From NCBI RefSeq assembly GCF_000472545.1, contig NZ_AWZV01000016.1, forward strand, positions 104,764 through 168,763: DNA of 64,000 nucleotides, written 5' to 3'. The first letter of the stretch is position 1; every line of letters begins with the position of its first letter. Under the pieces are notes generated by a model. The model was not told where the DNA came from. It did no database searches and was given only the letters and a program-made list of their open reading frames with translations. Shown here piece by piece: positions 8,717 to 18,674 of this stretch. Source of the stretch: Burkholderia sp. WSM2232. GTDB taxonomy: Bacteria > Pseudomonadota > Gammaproteobacteria > Burkholderiales > Burkholderiaceae. The translations under genes and the position numbers were made by a program.

Positions 8717-8920
8717 ATGGAAACAGGTATCGTCAAATGGTTTAACGATGCTAAGGGCTTTGGCTTCATTACGTCGGACGCGGGCGGTGAAGATCTCTTT
8801 GCGCACTTTTCGGAAATTCGCACTGAAGGATTCAAGTCGCTGAAGGAAAACCAGCGCGTATCCTTCGACGTGAAGGCCGGCCCGAAGGGCAAGCAGGCTG
8901 CAAACATTCAGCCGCTCTAA
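8717..8920 (+). CDS. cold-shock protein (CspA family)
   Basis: A 67-residue single cold-shock domain that binds single-stranded RNA/DNA and melts RNA structure. RNP1 (KGFGFIT, residues 15-21) is intact. RNP2 reads DLFAHF (usual form VFVHF), a common beta-proteobacterial variant. The ribosome-binding site is GAGGGAAAC upstream of ATG. It is monocistronic, with a sigma-70 promoter, a ~120-base leader and its own terminator. Cold induction cannot be told from the sequence. Confidence 0.96.
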   Translation: METGIVKWFNDAKGFGFITSDAGGEDLFAHFSEIRTEGFKSLKENQRVSFDVKAGPKGKQAANIQPL

Positions 8921-8965
8921 GCTGCACATTGCGCTTGCACCTATGCGGGCGCACATGCGGCCCGA

Positions 8966-8994
8966 AGCCCTCGCGTTAATCGTGAGGGCTTTTT
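8966..8994 (+). terminator. cold-shock gene terminator
   Basis: AGCCCTC pairs with GAGGGCT around an 11-base loop that can pair further internally. TTTTTGTTT follows. It lies 46 bases after the stop codon. Confidence 0.8.
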
Positions 8995-9215
8995 GTTTAT
9001 TTCGCCGGATATTGATGCCTCCCGATTCGACACTGAGCCAGCTTTTGACCGTATCAGTGAACTTGCGCATTGGCGCTGCCGTTTGTTTCCCCGCAGACCG
9101 GTTGGCAAAAGCACCCGACGGCACATGCCAGTGATGTGGGCGTCGTATATGCGCGGTCCCTGGCCGTTAACTAGTGCATACTTGGCGCAAAGCCACGCGT
9201 CCAAGCATCCTCTTC

Positions 9216-10367
9216 ATGTCTGAACTGTTTCTGGCCGAACCGGCCCTCGCTGAACCTATTGTCTTCGTCGATCTCGAGACCACCGGCGGCTCCACCAACG
9301 AACACCGCATTACCGAGGTGGGGGTCGTGGAAGTCGGGCCGACCGGCGTCACGCGCTGGAGCAGTCTCGTCGATCCGCAGCAACCTATCCCGTCGTTTAT
9401 CCAGCAGCTCACCGGAATCACGAACGCCATGGTGCGTGGCGCGCCCACATTCGAGGCCATCGCACCGGAGCTTTTCGCGCGGCTCAACGGCAAGCTGTTC
9501 GTCGCGCATAACGCGAGCTTCGACCGGGGCTTTTTGCGCGGCGAATTCCGGCGCGTCGGCATTTCCTTCGACCCGGACGTGCTGTGCACGGTGCGCCTGT
9601 CGCGCGCGCTGTTTCCGTCCGAAAAACGCCACGGGCTCGATGCACTGGTCGAACGCCATTCGCTGGTGCCGTCTGACCGCCACCGTGCGCTCGCTGACGC
9701 CGATCTCATCTGGCAGTTCTGGCAGCGCCTGCACACTCTCGTGCCGCTGGACACGTTGCGCGCGCAGATCGAACGCATGACGCGCCGCTACCGGCTGGCG
9801 GGCGACATCACTGAAGATCTGCTTGAGACAGCGCCTGCCGGCTGCGGTGTTTATGCGTTCTATGGAGAAGGCGACTTACCGCTGTATGTCGGGCGAAGCG
9901 TGCGCGTGCGTCAGCGGCTGCGTGCGCATCTGACGGGCGAACGGCGCTCGTCGAAGGATATGCGGCTCGCGCAGCAGGTCAGGCGCGTCGAGTGGCGCGC
10001 GACCGGTGGCGAATTGGGTGCGATGCTCGCGGAGGCGCAGTGGATCGCGACGCTGCGCCCGGGGCACAATCGCGTGCCGCGCGTCACGAAGAGCGATCCC
10101 GTGGACGCCCCGTGGCCGTTCCAGGGGGCGGTAGTATTTGAAGAGCGCGAGGAAGCGTCGCAGGCGTGCGCTTTTCATGTCGTCGACCGGTGGCGTTACA
10201 TCGGTCACGCGCCCTCATTGGCGCAGGCCATTGACCTTCATGCCTCGTGTGCGGTCAGCGGCTTCGAGCTGTCGACATATCGAATCCTGCAGAGCCATCT
10301 GGCGCGCGGTTTGCGGATGATGCCGCTGACTGTCGCGCGCGCCGAGCCTGTATTGGGCGTTGCCTGA
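9216..10367 (+). CDS. DnaQ-like exonuclease fused to GIY-YIG nuclease
   Basis: A 383-residue two-nuclease fusion. The N-terminal DEDDh 3'-5' exonuclease (residues ~12-175) shows FVDLETTGG, the HNASFDRGF motif and HRALADADL. A UvrC/Cho-type GIY-YIG domain (~205-290) contains GVYAFYGEGDLPLYVGRS. The ~80-residue C-terminus is less clear. Such fusions are annotated as UvrC-like or DNA polymerase III epsilon-like and are presumed to act in DNA repair. That role is inferred. I start at ATG 9216 (MSELFLAEP), since the upstream Met adds an Arg/Lys-rich stretch with no counterpart in the family. It stands alone, with no operon partner. Confidence 0.88.
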   Translation: MSELFLAEPALAEPIVFVDLETTGGSTNEHRITEVGVVEVGPTGVTRWSSLVDPQQPIPSFIQQLTGITNAMVRGAPTFEAIAPELFARLNGKLFVAHNASFDRGFLRGEFRRVGISFDPDVLCTVRLSRALFPSEKRHGLDALVERHSLVPSDRHRALADADLIWQFWQRLHTLVPLDTLRAQIERMTRRYRLAGDITEDLLETAPAGCGVYAFYGEGDLPLYVGRSVRVRQRLRAHLTGERRSSKDMRLAQQVRRVEWRATGGELGAMLAEAQWIATLRPGHNRVPRVTKSDPVDAPWPFQGAVVFEEREEASQACAFHVVDRWRYIGHAPSLAQAIDLHASCAVSGFELSTYRILQSHLARGLRMMPLTVARAEPVLGVA

Positions 10368-10491
10368 TTGCTTCATTCGTTCAGTCTGTTCGATGCGCAT
10401 TGCCGCGCGCGGTCTGGAACTAGCGCCTTGGGCAAAACTGAACATGCTCTGCGGTTGATATCGTCCCGCTTCTCGCCCTGATTGCCGGCGC

Positions 10492-11088
10492 TCAGCCGGT
10501 CGCGCCGACGCCACCGCTTTCGCACACGTGTCCAAGCGCGCGAGAGAGCGCATTCGACCGCATAGAGTCGTAGCGCGTCAGCGATTTCCAGTTAGCCAGC
10601 GATTGCGCCACCCGCGACGGGCAGTCCGGAGCCGTCCGCAACGGCTGCACGCGGGCGAGGCCGGCAATGAGCGATTGCGTCAGGCGGTCCAGTTGAGGGC
10701 GCGTGCTCGTTGCCAGGTCCGGGGCCGGCTCTTGCGGCGGTTGGGTCGAACGCCAGTTCGCAAACAGCGCGTTTTGCATTTCCTTGCTCGCGTCTATCTG
10801 ATCCTGAAAGAAGGCGCGCGCGAAAGCCGGATCCACGTCGGCAGCGGCCGCGCGCTTCTGAACATCGGCGAGTAGGGCTTCTTCGCGCGGCTTGTCAGTG
10901 ATCGGCTGATGTTTCGCCCATTTCCAGCGGGCGACCGGCTCAGCCAGCGCAAGGCGTTGCGACACAAGGGCGATCAGATTGGTGAGCGCGGTGTCGTCGC
11001 CATCGGCAAGGGCAGGAGCGGGCGTGAAAACGGCGTAGGCAGAAAGCGCGAGCGCGCAGCGGGCGGCAAAGCGAAACAGACGAGTCAT
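10492..11088 (-). CDS. periplasmic chorismate mutase (AroQ-gamma type)
   Basis: Converts chorismate to prephenate. A cleavable signal peptide (MTRLFRFAARCALAL...PALA, about 29 residues) directs it to the periplasm. The mature part shows the AroQ helical pattern: LVSQRLALAEPVARWKWAKH with the active-site Arg/Lys, PREEALLADV, and FFQDQIDASKEMQ, which matches the Q-D-x-x-x-A-S-K region of secreted mutases. Total length is 198 residues, normal for the gamma subclass. A start further upstream would bury the signal sequence, so ATG 11088 was chosen. Its periplasmic substrate source is unknown for this family. Confidence 0.88.
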   Translation of the reverse strand: MTRLFRFAARCALALSAYAVFTPAPALADGDDTALTNLIALVSQRLALAEPVARWKWAKHQPITDKPREEALLADVQKRAAAADVDPAFARAFFQDQIDASKEMQNALFANWRSTQPPQEPAPDLATSTRPQLDRLTQSLIAGLARVQPLRTAPDCPSRVAQSLANWKSLTRYDSMRSNALSRALGHVCESGGVGATG

Positions 11089-11375
11089 GGGCTGGGCGAA
11101 AGGGCTGGACGATGGCCGGGCGGCCACGCAGAAAGCAGAAGAATAGACGATCTGCAGCGCCGCGGGAGCCTTCGGCGCAGAGAGGATGCTGGAGGATTTC
11201 GGCGCAACGCAGTCAGATGCGCGACGTCGAGCACCGCGCACGGGCGCGCGTTGACGTCAGGCGGGGACAGGCCGTCTGGTTGAACCGCTGCAATGGAAGG
11301 TGATGTATAGCGCGCGAGCGACCATGCCCCTGCTGACAAACGCCGGGACAGCTACCGCCTTGCGCCACCGCACAA

Positions 11376-11525
11376 TCACTTTGCGTCGCACGACTTACGT
11401 TGTTCGTCGAAGAAGGCGCGCACGTGCTCCGGCAGTTCCGCGCTTAAAAATTCGACGCCGACAGGTTCCGGATCCGGGCTAAAGACTTTATCCGGGGTCG
11501 GAATCTTCGGTGGTTTGGCATCCAT
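11376..11525 (-). CDS. 49-residue small protein
   Basis: A short minus-strand gene starting MDAKPPKIPTPDKVF and ending with a Phe/Glu-rich amphipathic stretch plus CDAK. The ribosome-binding site is unusually strong: AAAGGAGAAA ends 4 bases before the ATG. Codon use is GC3-rich and proline codons are spread evenly, arguing for real translation. The N-terminal third is Pro/Lys-rich and probably disordered. The rest (FLSAELPEHVRAFFDEQ) should form a helix. There is no signal peptide, no membrane segment and no recognised family. Confidence 0.65.
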   Translation of the reverse strand: MDAKPPKIPTPDKVFSPDPEPVGVEFLSAELPEHVRAFFDEQRKSCDAK

Positions 11526-12185
11526 GATCTTTCTCCTTTACAAACTCATTATCGGCCTCGGGCCCCCATTTGCACCAGCGCCCGCGAGGCATTGAAGCGT
11601 CTTTGTTGCTTTAACGGCACATCGCAACATTTCAGCAGAGTCTTCTGATTAAATTTATAGGTTCGCTGCTGCCGTCATTGTGTGGGCATGCGTACATTCC
11701 GCGCTTCAATTCCTCTTTCGATTCGCCCCGAGCGGCGCCTGGCGGGTCGTCGCGCTCTTGCCGCCGCAAGCAGGGATTCGTTCATTCCGGGTATTCCCCG
11801 ATTAACTCCCGCTGGTGCGTTGCCGCGTCGGAACGGTTTTGTGGCTAAAAGTCGAACGTTCGTTAATTACCGATCGACTCAAAAGCAGAAGCCGCTTCGC
11901 TTATCCCTTTGTAAACGAGCGACGTGTCATGGCGTTGACGGTTAGCCGTAGTTTTTTAAGCGAGGCAAAAGAACCGTCGCCACATGGGCGAATGCGTCGC
12001 GCAGTATCGTCGCCGGCTCCGGTGCCAGCACTTTGCGACAAAAGCTCAGTTTTCGAGCCCCTTTTCGAAACCGCGACGGCGACTGCCATGATGCGAAGAG
12101 GCATTCACAGGTCTGAGTGCGTTGGCCAACGGACGCACCTCTGCCAATACGGAAGATGGTCATCTTCGCCTTCAGAGAGTTCGTC
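11526..12185. other. 660-base region with no convincing gene
   Basis: AT content is higher than average in parts (for example 11640-11665). Short overlapping frames occur on both strands, but none combines a ribosome-binding site with typical codon bias. A weak 4-bp hairpin followed by six T lies at 11938-11957 (plus strand). I see no RNA gene or mobile element. Confidence 0.45.
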
Positions 12186-12383
12186 ATGGAAAACGCTGTG
12201 TACTGGAATGGACGCCAGGTTGGAATCGAGTGCGACGGTCGGATCTCGTGGTTTTCGTCAGCGCCGCCGGAGGCGGTGGCTGCGTATGGCAACAAGCAAC
12301 AAACGCAGGCGCAGCAGTGCGGTACCCCCGGCGATGATGTTCTCGCGCGTAACCTTGGCAGGGTTGCGCACTCGCGGTTCTAG
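12186..12383 (+). CDS. 65-residue hypothetical protein
   Basis: Starts MENAVYWNGRQVG and continues IECDGRISWFSSAPPEAVAAYG. This reads like a small globular beta-rich N-terminus, and the last 30 residues are Gln/Ala/Gly-rich. A GAGAG about 8 bases upstream could serve as a weak ribosome-binding site. The aromatic-containing N-terminal half looks protein-like and the tail does not. It could be a truncated or fast-evolving gene. No family is recognised. Confidence 0.42.
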   Translation: MENAVYWNGRQVGIECDGRISWFSSAPPEAVAAYGNKQQTQAQQCGTPGDDVLARNLGRVAHSRF

Positions 12384-12465
12384 GGGAAGAAATTCCCCGG
12401 GGTAGGCGGTAGCGGAGAGATGCTTCGAATTGCGATTAGAAAGTATCGATGCATCGATGGAAAGC

Positions 12466-12496
12466 AAAAAGCCCAGTCACGAGGACTGGGCTTTTT
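12466..12496. terminator. bidirectional terminator after tRNA-Thr
   Basis: GCCCAGTC and GACTGGGC pair around a 5-base loop, with five A before and five T after. It can therefore stop transcription from either side. It serves tRNA-Thr on the minus strand. Confidence 0.85.
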
Positions 12497-12509
12497 GCTT
12501 GATTCTTGA

Positions 12510-12585
12510 TGGTGCCGGAAAGAGGAATCGAACCCCCGACCTTCGCATTACGAATGCGCTGCTCTACCGTCTGAGCTATTCCGGC
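12510..12585 (-). tRNA. tRNA-Thr(CGT)
   Basis: A 76-nt cloverleaf with acceptor GCCGGAA/TTCCGGC, D-arm TAGCTCAGACGGTAGAGCA, anticodon loop TTCGTAA (anticodon CGT), T-arm GGTTCGATTCC and encoded CCA. It decodes ACG and closely follows the E. coli thrW pattern. Confidence 0.96.
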
Positions 12586-12639
12586 ATCAGGAGAAACGAG
12601 ATTATAGGGAGTTCTTTATTGGCTTGGCAAGCCCCCAGC

Positions 12640-13656
<1,017 letters not shown>

Positions 13657-13994
13657 GCTGTACTCCAGGAGGCTTGAGGAATATCCCGATTTTAACCGCT
13701 CGGTGTGTCCGCTCCGTGCTTTTACGATCCGCACAGACATGAAACATGAGTGCGGCACGGTGACGAACCGGCGCAGGGCGCAAGCAACGGGCCATTGCCA
13801 TGGAAATTCTCGCCGTAGCTTTGGCGCCGGATGATGTGACCATGCGAATCACACGACCCGTTGCGTTCAACGCAAACCGGCCAGTGAATCCGGTTACGAA
13901 TGCGTTTACTTCCCGTCAGCAAACGGCACACGAACAGTCGGCCAAACGGCTGACGTCGACCTCAACAGCGCTGACCCGCCTCATAACCGGCAGG
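13657..13994. other. fbp upstream region, no gene
   Basis: About 340 bases between fbp and the pepN terminator, holding the fbp promoter on the minus strand. No clear promoter boxes or RNA structure were recognised. The plus-strand reading frames are shadows without ribosome-binding sites. Confidence 0.45.
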
Positions 13995-14019
13995 AAAAAA
14001 GCCGGCAACGCGTGCCGGC
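13995..14019 (-). terminator. pepN terminator
   Basis: GCCGGCA pairs with TGCCGGC around a 5-base loop and is followed by TTTTTT on the minus strand. The A/T flanks extend the stem. Confidence 0.88.
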
Positions 14020-14050
14020 TTTTCCGAATCGAGCACCGCTCAAACCTGCG

Positions 14051-16759
14051 TCATGCGAGCGCCTTCTCGACGATTTCGCGCACGTCACGCGATTTGACCT
14101 GCGACGCCACTTTCTCGAGCGCCGCGCGCATGCCTTCGCGCAGCGTCGGCGTAAAGCGACGCCACAGCTCGAGCGAGCGGGCGAGGCGGGCGGCCACTTG
14201 CGGATTGATCGCGTCCAGCGCGATTACCTGGTCCGCCCAGAACGCATACCCCGAGCCGTCCTCGGCGTGGAATTGCGCCGGGTTCGCCGCGCAGAAGCTG
14301 AAAATCAGCGAGCGCGCGCGGTTCGGGTTTTTCAGATTGAAGGCCGGGTGCGTCATCAGCTTGCGCACGATGTCGATAACCGGACGCTGCGCACTGCCGC
14401 GCTGGGTGGCTTGCAAAGCGAACCACTTGTCGATGACGAGCGGCTCCTTTTCGAAGCGCCGGTAAAAGTCGTCGAGCGCGTGTTGGGCCTCGGCACTGGC
14501 TCCGTCGGCGGCCGCCGCTGCGTTCAGCAGCGCGGACAACGCAGCGGCGCGGTCCGTCATGTTGTCCGCGGCATCGTACTGCGCCGACGCAAGCCGCACG
14601 GCTTGCGCCGGATCGTCGAGTTCGGTGAGATAGGACAGCGCGAGGTTCTTCAGCGCACGATGGCCGGCTGCCGTCGGTGTGGCTTCGTACGGACCGGGCG
14701 TGCGGTGCTGCTCGTAGATGTTGAGCCATTCGCTCCTGAGTGCATTCGCAAGACGCTTGCGCACGAACTGCCGCGCGGCATGCACGGCGGCCGGATTCGA
14801 TTCCGCCATCTGCTCGGCGAGATACGCTTCGGACGGCAGCATCAACGCAAGTTCGCGGAACGCCGGCGACAGCGATTCGTCCGTGAGCACGCGTGCGAAC
14901 GCCGCGGTCACGGAGTCGTCCAGTTGCAGGTCGGCGCCGTTCGCGGCGCGTGCCGCGAGCGTCAGCAGCTCGCGCGTGGCAAGCCGTTGACCGGCCTCCC
15001 AGCGGTTGAACGGGTCGCTGTCGTGCGCGAGCAGAAAAGCGAGTTGTTCGGCCGAGTAATCGTATTCGACGATCACCGGCGCCGAGAAATTGCGCAGCAA
15101 CGAGGGCAGCGGCGCCTCTGCTACGTTGACGAACGTGAAGGTCTGCTCAGTCTGCGTCAATTCGAGCACGCGCGTGGTCGAGCCCGACGCCTGTGCCTCG
15201 CCCTCCAGTTGCAGCGGCAGATCTTTACCGTCCTTGCCGATCAGGCCGATTGCGAACGGAATCAGCAGCGGTCCCTTCTGCGTTTCGCGCGCGGTGAGCG
15301 CGGCTTCGCCGTAGCCCTGCGCGAGCGTCACGCTGTAGCGCTGCGTGCCGGCGTCGTAAGCGGTGCGCACCGAGACGCGTGGCGTGCCCGCCTGGCTATA
15401 CCAGCGCTCGAATTGCGCGAGATCGCGGCCATTGGCGTCGGCGAGCGCATGGCGAAAATCGTCGCAGGTGACGGCCTGGCCGTCATGACGCTTGAAGTAC
15501 AGGTCCATGCCTTTGCGGAAACCCTCGCGGCCGAACAGCGTCTGGTACATGCGCACGACTTCGGCGCCTTTCTCGTACACCGTCATCGTGTAGAAGTTGT
15601 TGATCTCCACGTAGCTCTCGGGACGCACGGGGTGAGCCATCGGGCCGGCGTCTTCGGCGAACTGCATCTGGCGCAGCACGCGCACGTCTTCGATGCGCTT
15701 GGTCGCGCGCGCCGCTTCGTCGCTGCCCTGGGTCTGGCCACCTGCCATGTCGGCCGAAAATTCCTGGTCGCGGAACACGGTCAGGCCTTCCTTCAGGCTC
15801 AACTGGAACCAGTCGCGGCAGGTCACGCGGTTGCCGGTCCAGTTATGGAAATACTCGTGGCCGACCACTGCTTCGATGTTGGCGAAGTCCGTGTCGGTGG
15901 CCGTCTCGGGGTTGGCCAGCACGTACTTCGTATTGAAGATGTTGAGCCCCTTGTTCTCCATTGCGCCCATGTTGAAGTCGCTCACGGCGACGATCATGAA
16001 GCGGTCCAGGTCGAGCTCGAGCCCGAAGCGCTGTTCGTCCCAGCGGATGGAGTTGATCAGCGAGTCCATTGCGTGACGGGTCTTGTCCAGATCGTGCGGC
16101 TCGACCCAAACCTGCAGCAGCTTTTCCTTACCCGAGCCGGTTTTCACGCGTTCTTCGAGTGCCACCAGTTTGCCCGCGACCAGCGCGAACAGATAGCTGG
16201 GTTTGCGGAACGGGTCTTCCCAGCGCGCGAAATGGCGACCGTCCGGCAGATCGCCTTCCTCGAGCAGATTGCCGTTGGACAGCAGCACCGGATAGTCCGC
16301 CTTGCTGGCTCGCAGCGTGACCGTGTAGGTGGACATGACGTCGGGCCGGTCGAGAAAATAAGTGATGCGGCGAAAGCCCTCGGCCTCGCACTGCGTAAAG
16401 AAGTTTCCACTCGACACGTACAGGCCCGACAGCGTGGTATTCGCCGCCGGATTGCAGATGCTGGTGAGCGTGAGCTCGAACTGGTCGGGCACATTGTCGA
16501 GCACCAGACCGTGTTCGTGCGCATGCACGTTGGCAAAGGGCTGGCCCGCGAGCGTCGCGCCGACGAACTCCAGTTGTTCGCCCATCAGTTCGAGATGCGG
16601 CGCGCGCGCGGCATCCGGGTTGCGGCGCACCTGCATCGTGTTCTTGACGACGGTGCGTTCGGGCAGCAGATCGAACTCCAGTGCGACGGTGTCGATCAGG
16701 AAGGCGGGCGGCGCATAATCGGCGCGGCGGATCACATTGGGCGTTGCGGTATCGGCCAT
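14051..16759 (-). CDS. pepN: aminopeptidase N (M1 family)
   Basis: A cytoplasmic zinc aminopeptidase that removes N-terminal residues from peptides. The exopeptidase motif GAMEN and the zinc-binding HEYFH with the downstream LKEGLTVFRDQEF Glu are intact. The 902-residue length and the four-domain M1 arrangement match the proteobacterial PepN type. ATG 16759 (MADTATPNVIRR) matches the family N-terminus, and the longer frame adds an Arg-rich shadow. It is monocistronic, with a terminator 30 bases downstream. The large plus-strand frame across it is antisense noise. Confidence 0.96.
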   Translation of the reverse strand: MADTATPNVIRRADYAPPAFLIDTVALEFDLLPERTVVKNTMQVRRNPDAARAPHLELMGEQLEFVGATLAGQPFANVHAHEHGLVLDNVPDQFELTLTSICNPAANTTLSGLYVSSGNFFTQCEAEGFRRITYFLDRPDVMSTYTVTLRASKADYPVLLSNGNLLEEGDLPDGRHFARWEDPFRKPSYLFALVAGKLVALEERVKTGSGKEKLLQVWVEPHDLDKTRHAMDSLINSIRWDEQRFGLELDLDRFMIVAVSDFNMGAMENKGLNIFNTKYVLANPETATDTDFANIEAVVGHEYFHNWTGNRVTCRDWFQLSLKEGLTVFRDQEFSADMAGGQTQGSDEAARATKRIEDVRVLRQMQFAEDAGPMAHPVRPESYVEINNFYTMTVYEKGAEVVRMYQTLFGREGFRKGMDLYFKRHDGQAVTCDDFRHALADANGRDLAQFERWYSQAGTPRVSVRTAYDAGTQRYSVTLAQGYGEAALTARETQKGPLLIPFAIGLIGKDGKDLPLQLEGEAQASGSTTRVLELTQTEQTFTFVNVAEAPLPSLLRNFSAPVIVEYDYSAEQLAFLLAHDSDPFNRWEAGQRLATRELLTLAARAANGADLQLDDSVTAAFARVLTDESLSPAFRELALMLPSEAYLAEQMAESNPAAVHAARQFVRKRLANALRSEWLNIYEQHRTPGPYEATPTAAGHRALKNLALSYLTELDDPAQAVRLASAQYDAADNMTDRAAALSALLNAAAAADGASAEAQHALDDFYRRFEKEPLVIDKWFALQATQRGSAQRPVIDIVRKLMTHPAFNLKNPNRARSLIFSFCAANPAQFHAEDGSGYAFWADQVIALDAINPQVAARLARSLELWRRFTPTLREGMRAALEKVASQVKSRDVREIVEKALA

Positions 16760-17009
16760 GGCGTTCTGTAGTGGTGGGACTCGAGCGGCCGGCGCGGGCA
16801 GGCAGGTGCGCCGGGCTTGTCGAGCCATTGTACAAAGCCTCGGGCGATCGTGCGGAGTGCCTTGTCCGCGCATAGCCATTCGGCCGATGCTCGCCCCATG
16901 CCGACACCGGTCACGCCGCTGCGGCATTGCGGCCCGGAACGGTGAGGCGCCATCGACGGTCTACGTACAATGCAGGAAGGGCCAACACAAACGCTTCACG
17001 AGGTAGACC

Positions 17010-17720
17010 ATGACAAGAAACTCCTGGGCGCGCCGCGCCATGCTGCTGTTCGCGGCGCTGACCGTGCTGCTTTCCGGTTGCACGACTTATGTGACCACGC
17101 AGGTCACCGCGTTCTCCGACTGGAGCGGCAGCGACGCGACCCGCACGTACGCATTCACACGCGAGCCGGATCAGCAGAACAATCTGGAACTGACCACCTA
17201 CGAGCGCATCGTCGCGAATGAGCTGGCCACCCACGCGTTCCGCCAGGTCGACACCAATCAGGCGCGCTATCTGGTGGGACTCTCGTATGGAATCCGCTCC
17301 GACCTCGTGACGGTCGCCGAGCCGGTGTACTACAACCCCTGGCCCGCGCCTTATTGGGGCTGGGGCCGGCCGTTCGATCCGTGGGGCCCGTGGGGACAGT
17401 TTCCCGCCGGCTATGTGAACCAGAGCTACCCGATCTTCACGCACCTGCTGGGTGTGCGGATCACCGAGCGCGCGACGGGCAAGGAGGTCTACAACGTGAG
17501 CGCGCGCAACTCGGGCGCCGAGTCGTCGCTGGTCAGGGCCGTGCCGTATCTGGCGCGCAGTGCGCTCGCCGACTTCCCGCTTGGCAACGGCGTAGTGCGT
17601 ACAGTGAAGATTCCGCTCGACAAGAACGGCGGCGCGTCGAATGAAACTGCTGCCCCCGCCGCCGCGCCAGCCCCGCCTGCCGCGCCGGCCGCCGCCTCCG
17701 GAGCGAGAGCAGTGCAGTGA
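17010..17720 (+). CDS. DUF4136 domain lipoprotein
   Basis: A predicted lipoprotein of 236 residues. The signal peptide ends in the lipobox LLSGC (Cys24), so the mature protein is anchored, probably to the outer membrane. The body matches DUF4136: F.DWSGSDATRTYAF, then a Pro/Trp-rich loop (YNPWPAPYWGWGRPF) and TERATGKEVYNVSA. The last ~30 residues are Ala/Pro low complexity. Function is unknown for the family. It is transcribed away from pepN and has no operon partner. Confidence 0.82.
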   Translation: MTRNSWARRAMLLFAALTVLLSGCTTYVTTQVTAFSDWSGSDATRTYAFTREPDQQNNLELTTYERIVANELATHAFRQVDTNQARYLVGLSYGIRSDLVTVAEPVYYNPWPAPYWGWGRPFDPWGPWGQFPAGYVNQSYPIFTHLLGVRITERATGKEVYNVSARNSGAESSLVRAVPYLARSALADFPLGNGVVRTVKIPLDKNGGASNETAAPAAAPAPPAAPAAASGARAVQ

Positions 17721-17873
17721 CGCAACTGTCGGCCGCATGCAGTCACGCGCGATCCGGCGGGCGCCGGCGTCGCGAACTGTTCGGGTCGGCGGAACGATTC
17801 AGAGCGAACAGATCGATCCAAAGCGGCCGCAGCGGTTCAAAACTGCTGCGAGCCGCTCAAAGCCCCCGGCCGC

Positions 17874-18446
17874 TCAAAGCCCCCGGCCCAACAACGCCAT
17901 CGTCCCGAGCACCACGAACAGCACGGCGGCGATACCGTGCACCAGCCTGGTCGGCAGACGGTGCGCGAAGCGGCCGCCAAGCAAAATGGCCGGCACGTTT
18001 GCGAGCATCATGCCGAGCGTGGTGCCGGCCACCACACCGAAGAAATCGTGAAAGCGCGCCGCAAGCGCAACGGTCGCGATCTGCGTCTTGTCGCCCATCT
18101 CCGCGAGGAAAAAGGCCACGACAGTCGCGCCGAACACGCCGAGATGCGTGCGGTTGGTGTTGGCTTCCTCGTCGTCAAGCTTGTCGGGCACGAGAATCCA
18201 CAACCCCATGCCGATGAACGAAATAGCCAGCGCCCAGCGCATCACGGTCGGCGTGAGCAGCGAGCCGAGCCATGCGCCGAGCGCGCCTGCACCCGCGTGA
18301 TTGACGAGCGTCGCGGCCAGCACGCCGAGAATGATCGGCACCGGCTTGCGATAGCGGGCGGCCAGAACCAGCGAGAGCAGTTGTGTCTTGTCGCCGATCT
18401 CGGCGAGCGCGACCGCTCCCGTTGATATGAGAAAAGCGTGAATCAC
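17874..18446 (-). CDS. GDT1/TMEM165 (UPF0016) family Mn2+ exporter
   Basis: An inner-membrane cation transporter of 190 residues with six predicted helices in two repeats. Each repeat bears the family signature E-x-G-D-K-T-Q (EIGDKTQ near residue 16 and EMGDKTQ near 115). Bacterial members such as Vibrio MneA export manganese. I use GTG 18446 as the start (VIHAFLISTG), because it begins directly at the first helix. The longer ATG frame runs through the upstream riboswitch. The yybP-ykoY riboswitch in its leader strongly supports manganese as the substrate. Confidence 0.88.
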   Translation of the reverse strand: MIHAFLISTGAVALAEIGDKTQLLSLVLAARYRKPVPIILGVLAATLVNHAGAGALGAWLGSLLTPTVMRWALAISFIGMGLWILVPDKLDDEEANTNRTHLGVFGATVVAFFLAEMGDKTQIATVALAARFHDFFGVVAGTTLGMMLANVPAILLGGRFAHRLPTRLVHGIAAVLFVVLGTMALLGRGL

Positions 18447-18524
18447 GTTGTTTGAATCCTCGGGCCGAGAAATGAACGAGCGACGACCCACGACACGCCG
18501 GGCCCAGTTGCGACGGGGTGTGGG

Positions 18525-18667
18525 TCATCGGTCTCGCCAGGCCAGAGGCTGCGGCTGCCATGGCCGCGACGGCCAAGTCTGTTGACAGGCGCCCCCGCGA
18601 GCGCGCGTTCTGCGAGCGAGGCCTGATGGCCTGGCGAACGCGCCGCGGGGCGGCTACTCCCCAATGA
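18525..18667 (-). promoter_or_regulatory. yybP-ykoY manganese riboswitch
   Basis: Read on the minus strand, the leader holds the conserved yybP-ykoY elements in order: GGGGAGTAGC just inside the 5' strand of P1, TGTCAACAGAC in the middle, and GGCGAGACC at the 3' end. The outer strands TCATTGG and CCGATGA pair as P1. The class binds Mn2+ and switches on exporters, and it sits 78 bases upstream of the GDT1-type gene. The recognition is by eye from these motifs and pairing. A covariance-model search would confirm it. Confidence 0.82.
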
Positions 18668-18674
18668 GGGACGG

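Noticed and set aside
12445..12458. 14-bp palindrome ATCGATGCATCGAT as a regulatory site
   Set aside because: It lies just before the tRNA-Thr terminator with no promoter near. A chance palindrome is as likely.
14012..16771. 919-codon open frame antisense to pepN
   Set aside because: Shadow of the pepN codon bias. PepN has its full motif set on the other strand.
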